From NCBI RefSeq assembly GCF_030867095.1, contig NC_081824.1, positions 175,778,933 through 175,842,932 of the forward strand: DNA of 64,000 nt, read 5' to 3'. The notes under the pieces were generated by a model. It saw nothing but the letters and a program-made list of their open reading frames with translations, was not told the DNA's origin and did not search any database. Origin of the DNA: Alligator mississippiensis. Lineage: Eukaryota; Chordata; Crocodylia; Alligatoridae. Made by a program: the position numbers and the translations under genes. Shown one piece after another: positions 23,155 through 34,854 of the stretch. Within the stretch, counting starts at the first letter, position 1. Each line of letters starts with the position of its first letter.

Positions 23155-26100
23155 CCATTCTGCCCTCTCTGTGAATAATTAGTGAGGGGTTTTATTGATA
23201 TACAGTTGCTCCCGTTAAATATCATACTGCTTCAGAACTTCTAAAAATGTTACTAAAGAATCTCATAATTTACCAATTGTGAGTTTTGCTCTTAATTGTC
23301 TGAATATCTTTCAAGGCAGTTTGGCCTTTATCTCACTGGCTAGGAACTAGTTTAGCTGAAAGTGTTTCAGCATGTTTTCTTAACACTGTGTGAAACCAAG
23401 AGTGGACAAAGTCTATCAAATGAAATGTTATTTACTCAGTAGAGCTTTTTATACACAAATGTGGATCCATGTAATCTTCTGAGTATATCTGAATTAGCTA
23501 TTTCTAGTGAGTTCAAGGTCCAGAAGCTATTTTAACAAAGCAACAGCAGTTGTTCAAATGAGTGTAGCTGTTTTATAGGCCTACATGAGAGAAACAACAG
23601 GGTTCTGCAAAGGTGATCAGTAGAAGCGTCTCTCCTCGGTGAAAGGAAGTATGGTGTTCGTTGGAGGGCGGCAACAGGAGTGACACTCCATTGTTAATCA
23701 GAAATGAGAGCTCTGTGGCCTCCGTATGATTAAACAAAAGTTAACCATGAAAAAATGATGGTCCTCACATGGACGTTCCAAATGGTTGTGCTCACGCTCT
23801 CTCATGCTTTGATTTCATGCCCTAAAATCAGCTTTATGTCTAAACTGATTTTAATGGATTGTTTTAGCGCACTGATTTTCATCAGTTAGCAGAGAAGACT
23901 TTCAAGCAGAGTTGCTTGAAGAAAGGCAAACATAATGGAGGCAGAGATCAGCTAGCCCAACCTATTGAAAACAGATTAGGCATTTGTGACTAAGTCTGCA
24001 AAATTAATGAGATTCATTTTTTAGTTTTAGCAACACAATATTTTTAAAGTTGTGGCCTCACAAAGTTCAGTTCATTTCTATCACCCCATGTTACTGATTG
24101 TATGTCGCTTATCAGAGTGTCTCCTCTATTCTCCACCTGTGTTTCAAATCTCAACTCTTGTTTCCAGGGCATTGTGCAAAGCATAGTTTCATTTGTGTGG
24201 TAATTATCTGGCAAGAAACCAGAAGAAAAATCGGGATCAACTGATGAAAATACATTTTAAAGCATCAAGAAATCAGCAAAGGAAGCGAGGTTTGGCGGCA
24301 GCCCCATTGCTTGCTGAGACCACAATGCTGGCCTTCAAATATGTCCCCAGAGCAGCTTGGAAAAAAAAAGAAAAGGGGGAAAAAAGAACACGAGAGCTTT
24401 TTCATGCAGCGATATAGAATAAATACAATATTAAACAACAGGAAATAAAGCAAGCATTTAATTGCAGGCATGAAAAACAAAGTACACACCAGAAGTCTAA
24501 TGTTATTCATGCCTGCAGCTCTCCAGAGCTCTCTTGTCACCAGAAGAGGGTGAAGAATTAATGCCTAGTGTACAATGCACTCTGCAACCTCCTGCAGTGA
24601 AAATTGATCCTTGGGGTGCTACATGTTTTCATCAAACTCTCTTTAAACTCTAATGTTGCTTTTCCACCTGTGAGGATGAGAAAGCCGTACCAATGAAAAG
24701 AAAACCTTAGGTGATCGAGGCCATCTGTTCTGGCATTACTGGGTTCTAAAGTCCTTGATTTGGGGTGGAGTGAATATTTTGTAAGGTATTAAGCCTGCCA
24801 GCAAACAGGGTACATTTTAATGCCTCAGTGTTTATTCAAAATGATTCAAGCTGATTATAATTTGACATCTTGTTTCTTTTATCCCACTGTCCCCTGCAGC
24901 TAAAAGATTTTTAATACTTGCTTTAAAAATGAAACACATTAGTGTTTTTTGTATGTTTTAAAGGGAATTTAGTACTGATGTCGGAGTGACAGCTCTGGAG
25001 ACCAAAGTCTTCTGTTTATCCCCACAACAACAGAGTCTACAGCAGTGCAAATTTTCCCTGCCCGTTTCCAGACAAGGTGACTGAACCTCTCCTAAGACTT
25101 GCTTCTAAGGGTGAGAAGCCTTTGATCTTCAAGCCCAGACTCCCAACAAGGATGAGTAGCACCAATTGTGAGGGTGGAAAATCTTTAAAATTTTTTTTTG
25201 CTAGCAACAGGCCTGATCCCTCAACAGCTCACTGCATATCAGATACTGAATCTTCAGGGTAGCAGATTGTGGTCACAGATATTGGGCAACTAGGAACCAT
25301 ATTTGTTCCTTTGTTTGGAGATCTGTGCCTGATGGGTTCATGCCGAGCAGAGGAAAAAGTAGACATTTCCTTTGAGGTTCTGATAGGAAAGAACAGCCAA
25401 ATCCAACTGCAGCTCCTTTAAACCTTATGTCTAAACTGCCTATCATGGGCTACCCATGCCCGTTTTGAGTACTGAGCTGTCCCTGAGCCCCCCAGAAGAA
25501 TGGGTGTTGCAGTCAACTTGCACCCCTACAGCCCAACTCTAGGTAGACCTAAAAAGCTCTGTACCCTGTTAACTATCATCTGAGTCATCCAGTCTTTCCT
25601 GTCATTCTTGCTTCTGTGGAAGCAAAATCAAAAATGAAAAGCCAGTTAATACAGACTGTTCACATTTCTTGTAGCAGCCTTTTTTCAGTTCCTGCTTTTA
25701 ATTTACTATCAAGCTTAATCTGCTTGGTTTGATGGAGAAGAGCCCTGAGCTTACTTCATTTCAGAAGAAAGCCTGCATCTCAGCATCTTCTGTTTGCCTC
25801 AGGACTGCACGTTCCAAGCTCAGGTAACCTACTGCTGAACCAGGAAACAGGATGACATTTTTCTCATTTCAGGGAGAAAGGTGAATTTGGGTGAATGAGT
25901 TTAAGCTGTACAAGTTGGGCTCATCTTGTACAGGGCACTAACAGTGCTTGTAACCAAGGAAAAATAACTGCTTCTTTCTAATGGGGTCAGATGGCTTAAT
26001 GGAGCAGTTTCTGCACAGTAGTGGATTGTATAATTATACACTGGGCCTGGCATGTCTGGCCCTAATAGCACCTTGGACTCTTATGAATGACTCACCCTCC

Positions 26101-26350
26101 GCTTGAGGCTAATTATGGGCAGGTTGCATGAAAAACCCTTGCAACTTGACCCTCCCTTGTAACTTCCACTGAGCTGGTATTTAGCACTGACATGGTGTGC
26201 TCACTGCAAAGCCATGTAAATACCTGCGTATGACAGGGAGGGGAGAAATGTTTAAAGAGGAAGCTCTTGCCAGCACAACAAAGATATTTGGTAAGAAAGA
26301 CAGGATTTGACAATAGAGCAATAGTCCATCTAGGCTGATTTCATGTTTCT
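23155..26350. other. Mostly unique non-coding stretch, possibly conserved in part
   Basis: No gene. The part at about 23990-24700 lacks visible repeats and contains compact motifs, including a CTCF-like CACCAGAAGAGGGTG at 24538-24552 and homeodomain-type TAATTA/ATTTAATTG words. Whether it is conserved cannot be judged from one sequence. Confidence 0.35.
24538..24552 (+). promoter_or_regulatory. CTCF-like motif
   Basis: CACCAGAAGAGGGTG fits the CTCF core (CCAsnAGrkGGCr) with an A/T-type change near its 3' end. A single motif match in 64 kb is weak evidence on its own. Confidence 0.25.
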
Positions 26351-26363
26351 GGTAGTGATCAGT

Positions 26364-27116
26364 AGGGGTGTGCGAACCAGGTCCTATTCGATTGGGATTC
26401 GGCCCCAATCAGGGACAGTGATTCGATTTGTTGATTCGGATCACTGTCCCTGATTTGATTTGGCCAAATCTGAATCTCAAGATTTGATGCTGATTCAGAG
26501 AATCAGCAATTTGGACATAGACACAGCTTTCAATGTTTTTTCTACATACCTCGAGGTACCAGCGCAGTTTGTGAACACAGAAATGCTGGGGCGGATGAAG
26601 CGTCCCACAGGAGTGCGGGGGACCCTCCATGTGCTCAGCGGCAAACCTGAAGTGGACTGGAAGTCCTTCTGGTCCGCTTCTGGGTCTGCCGGGGCGCGCA
26701 CTGGCCCACCCCGTGACCCCCACCCCTGACTTGGCAGTCAGCTGCTGGGGGATCCCGGGTGCCCCCAGACCCAAGAGGCACCAGTTGCTGAGCCCCGGCT
26801 TCTGATCCACTTCTGGGTCTGCTGCCAAGTGTACTGAGGAGCTCCCCATGCTTCTGTGGGTCACTCCAGGCACCCCAGCATCGCAGAGATCACGAGCCGC
26901 CTGGTACCTAGAGGTATGTAGAAAAAACATTTAAAGCAGCGTCTATTTCCGAATCTCCAAATCTTTCGGAATCTCTCTGAATAGATTCGGAGGGTTCTGA
27001 TTCGATTCAGAGAGATCAAAGGGTCCTCTGATTTGATTCAGATTCGGAGATTCGGCCACCAAATTGGGCCGAGTCTCTGCCGAATCAAATCAGGGACCGA
27101 AGCTTTGTACAGCCCT
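26364..27116. mobile_element. Long-TIR foldback DNA transposon with 10-bp TSD (MULE-like)
   Basis: Flanked by AGTGATCAGT (26354-26363) and AGTGATCAAT (27117-27126), a 10-bp duplication with one mismatch. Arms of about 200 bp are inverted copies: AGGGGTGTGCGAA at the left and, inward from the right, AGGGCTGTACAAA. ATTCGG-rich stretches fill both arms, and the inner boundary pairs 'TTTTTTCTACATACCTCGAGGTACC' (split) with 'GGTACCTAGAGGTATGTAGAAAAAA'. The GC-rich 340-bp centre has no recognisable protein; the 173-codon minus-strand run spans the arm and centre and is not credible. Duplications of 9-10 bp with long TIRs are typical of Mutator-like elements. An 8-bp AGTGATCA reading (hAT) is possible only if the left end begins two bases earlier. 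Confidence 0.65.
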
Positions 27117-27126
27117 AGTGATCAAT

Positions 27127-27890
27127 ACAACTGTACTTGAGAGAAAGGTGACACTCCTGTGCTGCTTTGATAATCTAACTAGTCCATTGTATGACAGCTG
27201 TATATGGGAACTAAGAAGGAACCCTCCATGGCAGTCAGTTTTTGGCCCCTAGCATGAGATTTGATTATATTCCCTATTACCTTAGTTTGTTTATCATTGT
27301 TTAAAAATGGGTTGTAAAGTTATCCAGCCCCCTTTAAACTTCATCCCTAGTATTCAGCTGTGTCTCAATATTCATCACAGTGTCCTGGACTTTTGCATGT
27401 GAACTGTACTGTGCGCTGCTTGAAGTAAGTACTTCCTTTAACTGCTCTGAAGTTAACATTTAAGTGCAGGAGGCAAATTGGATGCTTGAAGGTAAGCAGC
27501 TGAGGATAACTCCTTATGACACCATGGAGGCTGCCAACATCACTCAAAGTAGCAGAGTGTTCATACAGATGAATTTTGCCGAAAACATTTTTACTCACCT
27601 GTTCTATAATGCAGTATTATGCACAGGAAAGGGATGGTAAAAGGATAGATATATGTGTACGTAACATCGTCCCTTGCATAGGTTTATTGGAATTGTACAA
27701 ACCTGTTATGTGAGTTTACAGGAAGTTTTAGAAGCCTGCCTTTAGCCTCTCCTGGTTCACATCTACACTTGGCTCTTTTAACAAGCATCCCTCACCCCAC
27801 TGCAGCTCTAAAAGTGTGAGCTCTAGTGTGGGTAAGTGTTCTTTTCACACCAGTGTTTATACTTTTATTAATGCTTTGTACCAAGGCTAG
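27127..27890. other. Non-coding stretch, nothing recognised
   Basis: No repeat family or exon could be named. Confidence 0.4.
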
Positions 27891-27904
27891 CCCTTGACTA
27901 GTGT

Positions 27905-28215
27905 TAAAACTCCCACACACTCACTATGGCCACATCCCCACCCACTCATCCCCACATCCATCACCCACCCACAATGTCTGTCTACTCATCCTGTTAGTCC
28001 ATACACCTAGCCATCCACCCCTCACTCATCAGACATGTTTGCCTTATCCCCTCATCCAGCCCACCCACCCATGCATCCATCCAAGCAATACACTATCTTA
28101 GCATCCCATTCACCCAACTATCCATGTCCCTCTTACGATGACTCGCGTCTCCTCAACCATTAACTTTCCGTCCTGCTTGTCATATCCATCTATCCATCTC
28201 ACCCACTCACTTGCA
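27905..28215. repeat. Degenerate CCAT/CCCA microsatellite
   Basis: About 300 bp built from CCCAC, CCATC, CATCCA and CTCATC units with strong strand asymmetry (C, A and T with almost no G on the plus strand). The low stop density explains the ORF at 27901-28101. Confidence 0.75.
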
Positions 28216-28219
28216 TGTA

Positions 28220-30180
28220 AATCCCTCCAAGTCATGTAGAATACATTTTTTAAAACTAAGAAGATGCTGGAATCTATGCCAGCTGTGACAAAGGTTCATA
28301 ACTAACCCACTGGTTTGTTATCAAGACAGTACAGCTTTAAAGATAAATCAGGGGGAAATGATAAAGGAAGAAGGGAGGAAAAGGAAAAGCAAAAAATGGC
28401 TAGACTTCAAAACTTTAGTGCATGTAACAGGATTTTCAGCTCTGAAAAGCATAAATTGGACTTTTTTTTCAATCCCTTGTTTATATTCTTGGCATGGACT
28501 TTTGTTGTGATGCAGAATGGTGAGTGAGTATCTACTGTCAGCACTGTACCACGCATCTGCAGTTTAATTGACTAGCTCCATCAAAGAAAAGCATAGTCCC
28601 TTGTCTCCACTAGGATTTGACAGTGTGATAGCTATCTATAGTTAGCCCTCTCAATGTATGAACACACCTGCTTTTGCAGTGACAGCACAGAAGCAGCAAT
28701 TGGCCCAGCATACATTGAAATCTACTGTTTTGGAAGAACAACCAGCTGGTCCGAGAGTGGCAGGCAAACAGGCATGAAAGAGTTAACACAAATGAAACAG
28801 AGTATAGAACGTGACCCAAGGTAATAGCTACAAGAAATTAATATCAGGGTAGAATCAAAATGGTAGCAAAAAACCCAAGGTACTGTCTTAACCGGAACAG
28901 CCTGTTTGCAGGAGTCAGCTTCTTGAATCCCAATACAAAAATAATGCTTGTTTTGAGGTTTGTCTTTGCATCTGATCCTGCCACTCAAGATTAAATCTCA
29001 CAGACAAAACAAGCTGTTTGGGAGGTGGACCAAAAATGCCTTTACAGAGAAGAAAAGCATAAACACTCAGCAAACTGTGATTAACTATTGAATGCAAAAC
29101 ACTCCCTGGCTTTATTGTTTGTAGATTTGCTACCAGTGAAACCTTCTAGCTCCTTCATGCCCTCAATGAAGATAAGGTCTCTTTAGCCCACACAACACTT
29201 CACTGCTGGCAAAGGCACATTTTTGTTTTCCTTTGTTTTGTTGTGGTTTGTTTTTTATTTTTATTTTTTGCTTGTTTGTTTTAGTGAAAGCCTAGTCTGG
29301 CTTTTTCTTGTACCCAGTTTCCTTTCATTGTGAATATTCCTGTATCCAGCTGCTTGCACCTGAACTTGGCCTTAGTTCCTTCCCCCTTTCTCTCCCTCCC
29401 TCCTTCTCTCATATACATGTACCAACACACACAGACAAAAAAGTGGTGCTGAAAGTGCCTGGCTCTGCTTCCAACATTTCACCACTGCCAGCAGAAGCAC
29501 CACATGAGGTCTGATGTTATCCTCTGAACAGTGTCCAGATGAGCGTGGGGAGAAGCCATAAAAAAAAATAGTGCTTACTCAAGGCTTGTTGCTGCCAAGG
29601 GTGCTGCTCTTTTTCATGGAGACCCGTGGGCGGATACCAAGTTCTCTTTGTGCAGCACAAAGCTTATCCTCCCCGGCACGAACGCCACGATGCCCAACAG
29701 CACTACTGTGATTGTTGCGGGGGTTTCTCAGCTTTGGGTCGCACGCTGCAGCATTCAAAGGTCCAAGCCCCTGCAGCGCAGATGCATCTCAATGTATATG
29801 GGTTTATTTGTTTTATTAGAGAGACAATGTTGGGAAGTTCAGGACCAAATTTAGATGTTTGTTTAAAACTGTTGCTTTTTTTTTTTTTTTTTTTTCTTCA
29901 AAGGGAACAGGACTTAGGCTAGATGCCAGTCTCTGTTCTGTATGAATATCAGTTTGGAATAAGTCTGTTGAATTCAGTTGGATTCCTCCAGATTGATTGA
30001 ACTGGCTGCAAAATCTGGTCACTGACAAGAAATGGTTATTTGAAGGGTTATTTTACTCATTCAATTTGAAACAAGCTTTTTAGCTAGGATTTGGAGTTGG
30101 CCTCCACTGTGTGCAACACGAGCACTAGCGGCTAAAAGTGAAACCAACTAGAAACAATTACAGCAAATTTTCTCTCTATT
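28220..30180. other. Non-coding stretch with T-rich tracts
   Basis: No gene. Simple T/G-rich DNA at about 29220-29280 and a T20 run at 29876-29895. A less AT-rich patch (about 29590-29790) carries several CpGs and no visible repeat. Confidence 0.4.
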
Positions 30181-30187
30181 CTCCAAG

Positions 30188-30245
30188 GAAAAGCAAATGC
30201 AAAAAGTAAACAAACAGCATTAATTAGGAGGAGATAGTGCATTTT
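30188..30245. promoter_or_regulatory. POU/FOX/homeodomain motif cluster, candidate enhancer
   Basis: Within about 40 bases there are ATGCAAA (POU/octamer type), GTAAACAAACA (Forkhead type) and GCATTAATTAGG (homeodomain type), followed about 55 bases on by TTGATTA. The surrounding 30160-30420 shows no repeat signature. Motif co-occurrence suggests a developmental enhancer, but this is an inference. Confidence 0.3.
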
Positions 30246-31214
30246 TTGAAAATTCTTTCAGCCTTGATTATTTAAGGGACACGTAATGAAGTTTAGATTT
30301 CTTCAATTAACTTGATAATGTATCTTTAGTGCCTCAAACAGCTTTGAGTTGCGCTGTAGCACTAGTCGCATGCATGTAGAATCCTAAAACTTAACAATAC
30401 ACTAAGCTTCGCTTTCATTGCACGAGGGTAAATATAGATTTATTCCATAGAAGCTAATGGATCTATCTGGTCTAATCAAGAATGCAGTTTGATCCAATAT
30501 TTAAACAAAGCTGCTACAAATGAAACAGGAAATGGATTTACCATAGTGAAGCAAATATAAGCTTTACCCTCAGCAGTCAGATCTGCTAGTGTCGATCCCT
30601 CTACATTTTGTTAGGGGGCCAGGCAGAGCTCCACTCAGTTGCAAGAGCGTGGGGCCATAATGGTAAAAAAAATTAAACACCAAAAAGGAACAAGACACAA
30701 GAAGACAGTAAGAAAGAGACTGGCAGAATTAAAGGCTTATTTGGGAACACTTTGACTTGAAGGGGACTGAAAGTACATACTTAAAGTTAATCAGTTCTGC
30801 ATAGGGTTAAAGGCTTCCTGAACATGGATGTATCATTGAAAGCAGAATGTATCTTTGGAACAAAATTACACCAAGGATGAATTTAGGCCCATTGCATGTA
30901 ACCATAATATCTACTTCCCCTTGTATTTTCTTTGTGGAAGACTAGAAATTGCTGGTTGTAGATTTCATCAGTAATAAAAACCATGACCAGTTCTGTTTCC
31001 CCCTGAGGTTCCAGGGAGATGACAACTCTAAGTACCCTTGCTTTATTCTGTTCCAGTTGCAGTAAGATGTTAATATTAAAAACCTCAATATGATCAACAG
31101 CACGCTGAGGCAGCTCCTATAATGTAAACAGCAAAACTGATAGCATCTAATCGTTCACTCTGACAAGGGAAAGATGTCATGTGAAGTCCTTGGTATATAA
31201 TATTAATAATGCTC

Positions 31215-31440
31215 CATAGTTATATGGTACCTTTCATCCAAGGACATCAAAGGACATTACAAGCATTAATTAATTAATCTTCACAATAACTCTGTAGTTA
31301 TATCCATTTTACAGATGGGGACTGAGGGACAGAGCAGTGAAGTGACTCGGAGTCACAGAACAAGTCAATGGCCGAGCAGGCAATGGAATCCAGCAGCCTT
31401 GGTCCCACAGACCTGCTCTATCCACTCCAAGCACTGCCTT
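31215..31440 (-). mobile_element. MIR SINE, antisense
   Basis: Reading along the plus strand: ATTAATTAATCTTCACAATAA, then CCATTTTACAGATGGGGACTGAG, then AGTGAAGTGACTCGGAGTCACA, then AATGGCCGAGCAGGCAATGGAATCCA. This is the reverse complement order of the MIR core ('...GAGGATTAAATGAG', 'CCTCAGTTTCCCCATCTGTAAAATGG', 'TGTGACCTTGGGCAAGTCACT'). It is one of the best-preserved MIR copies in the window. Confidence 0.75.
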
Positions 31441-31564
31441 CCCACAGCAGAAAAAAGCTGTTCTTGAAAGGACAAAAGACTAGCTTTTACCCAGACACTT
31501 TGGCTCCTAAAGTGAAAAGTAAATGGCCAAGTCCAAAGCTGAAATCCTTCAAACCCTTACTCAG

Positions 31565-32460
31565 CTGGACCTGACCTTGGAGGTCCCTGAAATACATAGG
31601 CATCTAAGTTCTCAACATCAGAGTGTCTCAGGTACCTAAATTCTGTTTCTGGGCATGCCCAAAAATGCCTCAGTCTTGACAGGACTGAGCATCTTAGTGG
31701 CTGGCTCGTGCCTAGACCCAATGGAAATGCACAAACAAGAGGTGCCTTTACTTGTGTCACCAGAAGGACTCTGCTCAGCAGGCATTCTCAGAGCACATCT
31801 GCCTCTCTCCTAGTGAACAGGGCTTTGTATAACATGAAGTGCTGGCTCACCCTTTCCTTCAGAATGGGAGAGAAGAAGGTACTGCTACCACCTCCCTTTT
31901 ATCTACTAGCTTAGTGGTTAGAGCACTCCCCCAGGATGTGGGATACTTGGACTCAGTTTCCTCTTCTGCCAGAGAGGATTCAACCCCTTCAAAACCACAT
32001 CTCCCTTCTCCCAGGAGAGTATCCTGACCACTAAGCTGAAGAGTCATACTCATTCTCACCACCACCACCACCTCCCTTGGTCCCAGTTAATCTATAACCA
32101 TTTATGTCCAGGAAAACAGCTCCAACAGGAGGCGTTGGGAAAGTTCGCACTTCAAAATAGCCTCTAGTGTAATGGTTAGGGAGGTGGGAAGTGTGGCTTT
32201 GAATCCCACAGGCAGAGGAGAGAACTGTATTCAGGTTTCCCACATCCCTGGTGAGTGTGCTAACCCATGAGCTAATGTACCTAAGAGGATAGTGATGGCT
32301 TCACTTCTACCATCTCTGGTTATATTTTGATAGAAAGTAGAGCCCCTTGCCCAGTGTTTGAAAGAAAGGGCTTGGTGCCTAGCTTTGAGAGCAAGTTCTG
32401 GACTGAATTTTAGGGAAGGAAGATAGATGCTGCTTGGTAGCACTGGACTAGACTCCTAAA
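31565..32460. repeat. Repeat block with inverted tRNA-like arms
   Basis: Contains alternating tRNA-like half-units. 'AGCTTAGTGGTTAGAGCACTC' (about 31908) is mirrored by 'GAGAGTATCCTGACCACTAAGCT' (about 32016-32038). 'GTGTAATGGTTAGGGAGGTG' (about 32167) is mirrored by 'GAGTGTGCTAACCCATGAGCTAAT' (about 32253-32276). The '(TA)GTGGTTAGAGC' phrase is like a pol III A box, with ACTCAGTTTCC or TTTGAATCCCA where a B box would lie. None folds as a complete tRNA. The flanking 'GGCATCTAAGTTCTCAACATC' and 'GGTACCTAAATTCTG' resemble widespread reptilian repeats. Probably one composite old element. Confidence 0.5.
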
Positions 32461-34425
32461 CCCAGTAAAGGGATGACATTTAAGACATGCTCCTGTCCTC
32501 TGCATTTTTAATTGACTAGCTTAGATGACTCCTCACTCCTCATGCTGGCTTTCATGAATCCTGTTTGGAACAGGCAAATTCTGCCTCGAGCCGCCCCCCC
32601 TGCATGCATCAGGGGCTGCGGATTATATTATAGGAGCCAGGCACCTAAAATTAAAGAGTTACAGTGCTGAGTATCACAGTGCCCAAATACCTTTGCGGAT
32701 CCTGGTCAAATAACTTGGTCTTCCATACCATGACATTTCCAAGGAATGTAGGTCAGATGTGATTGGGGTTAAAGGAAAAATCACATGGGGAACATCCAGG
32801 CCTGCCACTTAATATTAACATTCATCTCTAGCAGCAGCTGCCTCTATGCACAACCTACAGCACTCTTGTGCTGCTGCCTTCACATGATAAGGAAAGTGGG
32901 GGCACATTTGCATGCTATTACTCCTGCTTGATTGAGCTGTGCTGTGCGCCTATTTGCTCACAAAACTGTTTGGTATGAAAAGCTCTTTGATCAGCAATGG
33001 GAATCATGGAAAATTTTTGATTTAATGTTGGGCAAACTAACATAGATTCCATTGGGTTACACAGGGAAAAGCTTAAAATAGCAGATGTTCTTTTCAAAAT
33101 AAATAAATAAATAAAAATCAGATTAAGACCAGATGAGGCTCGTCCAAATAAGAAGCATGTCTTTCCCTGCATGTTGTGGTTATTTTGTTATAACCCTACA
33201 TTACCCTGATATGTCTGTACAATTGCATAAAGGAAGAGTGGGTGTGGCATGTCACGTAAATCACCAGACGTCTTCAGCTACCACGAAGCAAATTACACTT
33301 ACTGTAGTCCAAAACCTGAAGATTTTTCTCAGTCTTGTATCCCATTACCCATTGACCTCAATGAAGGGTTTTGCCTGAGTAAGACCTGAATAAGATCCTC
33401 AGGACCTGACCCTGTAATTTTAAGAGGATTGAAAGGTCTTAAAAGACAGTGCTGTGTCTGTCTACCATTCCCTTCAGTGTACTTGAAGGCTGAATGCTTA
33501 ATCCACCATTGGTAATGAGGAGAAATGTATGGGGAAAATGTGGACCTTCACTACTGCCTTTAAAGATCTTACCAAAGGCATGTTTTTGATGCCTTGAAGT
33601 CACTTAAAATGTGGTAACTCCTCTAAAAGTTTGAAAGACAAACTTGTATAAATAATCCAATCAGCAAAGGTATGGTCTCTGGCCCGCATTTCAAACAGGG
33701 CATTGAAGCACTTGCTTAACTTGCCCATTGAATTCAATGGGATTGGAAGTGCTTTGCTGAAATCGGGGCCACTGCAAACAGCTTTCCTGCCAATAAAATT
33801 GTAACAGCAACTCAGGTCATGTCAGGTTTAGTTTGGCTCTGAGTTTCTTTGTGGTTGCCATTGACAAATCCACAAAGGTGGATTAATACGAAGGAGGTGA
33901 TGAGTACAGCAGGAGTGATGACAAGGAATACTACGTTTTGGATTGGCAAACATTTCAACTTGGGCAGATTGAAAACATTTACATAAAGGAACTGAGAGGT
34001 TTCATGTGGGCTCTTTATGCAGGCAGATGCAGCTTACTGAACAGAAGACCTCCAGTGACTGAAGTACCTGAATGCTACGGGGGAGATCCATAGATTTTGT
34101 AAATGGTGTTATTCTGCTGAAGTCAGTGGAGGTATGCAAGCTTGGATCAACTGATAATCAGGCTGTGCAGATGCGTATCATTCCAAAAAATACTCAGCTG
34201 CTCTAGGAAGATATGCAGGACCTAGCATTTCAATCAATTCTGCAGTTTCAGCATGGTAATGAATTTCATATTTGTTGATAGTGTTTTGCCAAAGACGGTC
34301 CCTGTTGACCAATAAATCACTATCCATGTTAATAGGTTGCAACAGAATCTGGAACCAACACAGTAGCATACTTCATAACATAGTCCATGTTTACTATTCT
34401 GTAGCAATTTCCACCTCACTAAAGC
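32460..34425. other. Non-coding stretch with short reptilian-type repeat phrases
   Basis: (AAAT)n lies at about 33097-33115. Two fragments contain 'CCCATTGACCTCAATGAAGGGTTTTGCCTGAGTAAG' (split; about 33348-33384) and 'CCCATTGAATTCAATGGGATTGGAAGTGCTTTGCTGAA' (split; about 33723-33762). These belong to the common amniote repeat phrase 'cattgacttcaatggg'. No gene. Confidence 0.4.
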
Positions 34426-34428
34426 TGA

Positions 34429-34850
34429 GAAACATGGACAAGTTATTGCTGGTATGTCAAAGAGCTGGAAAAATTTAATCAGTGGTACCTTCGAGCTATT
34501 AGGCATAGCAGGTAGTTAGATAAAATCACAAATAATGAAATTCTGCAAGGAGATTGCACAACAAGTATTGAAGCAATGCTTATAAAACTCCTCTTCACTG
34601 GGCTGGACATGTCCCCTGTGAGGAGGACACAAATTTTCTAAAGCAATAGCAACTTGTACTGGGAAAGAGAACAAGAGGCAGAGGAGATTCAAAGATATCC
34701 TGAAAAAGAACCTCGCCCCATGTGATGTTCGTATCAACATGTGGGAAGCCAGAGTTGCAAACAAAGCAATCGGAATAACATCTGGCGCAGAAAATCTTGA
34801 ACGGAGACACAGTAGTCAGTGCACAGTCAACCTCCAAGTCAAGGCTTCAC
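34429..34850 (+). pseudogene. Decayed non-LTR retrotransposon, C-terminal part of reverse transcriptase ORF
   Basis: Translated in pieces, the plus strand gives ETWTSYCWYVKELEKF, then DKITNNEILQ..TTSIEAMLIK, then TGLDMSPVRR, and after a frame change RRFKDILKKNLAPCDV and WEARVANKAIG. These line up in order with the tail that follows the reverse-transcriptase domain in a group of metazoan non-LTR elements (ETWTxYxxHxKxLExFHxRCLR, TNNEVLxRAxxxSIEAMLxxxQLRWxGHVxRM, GxPxxRFKDxLKxxLxxC). At least three in-frame stops and one frameshift break it. The catalytic FADD region should lie upstream, but I could not see it, so the copy is truncated. Which clade it belongs to is not determined. Confidence 0.65.
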
Positions 34851-34854
34851 ACTC

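Noticed and set aside
26409..26930. 173-codon minus-strand open run
   Set aside because: It spans one arm and the centre of the long-TIR transposon; no transposase motif, and the other strand is also open.
31908..31960. Possible tRNA gene
   Set aside because: Only an A-box-like arm is convincing; no acceptor stem, anticodon loop or consensus B box can be folded, and mirrored copies nearby show it is part of a repeat.
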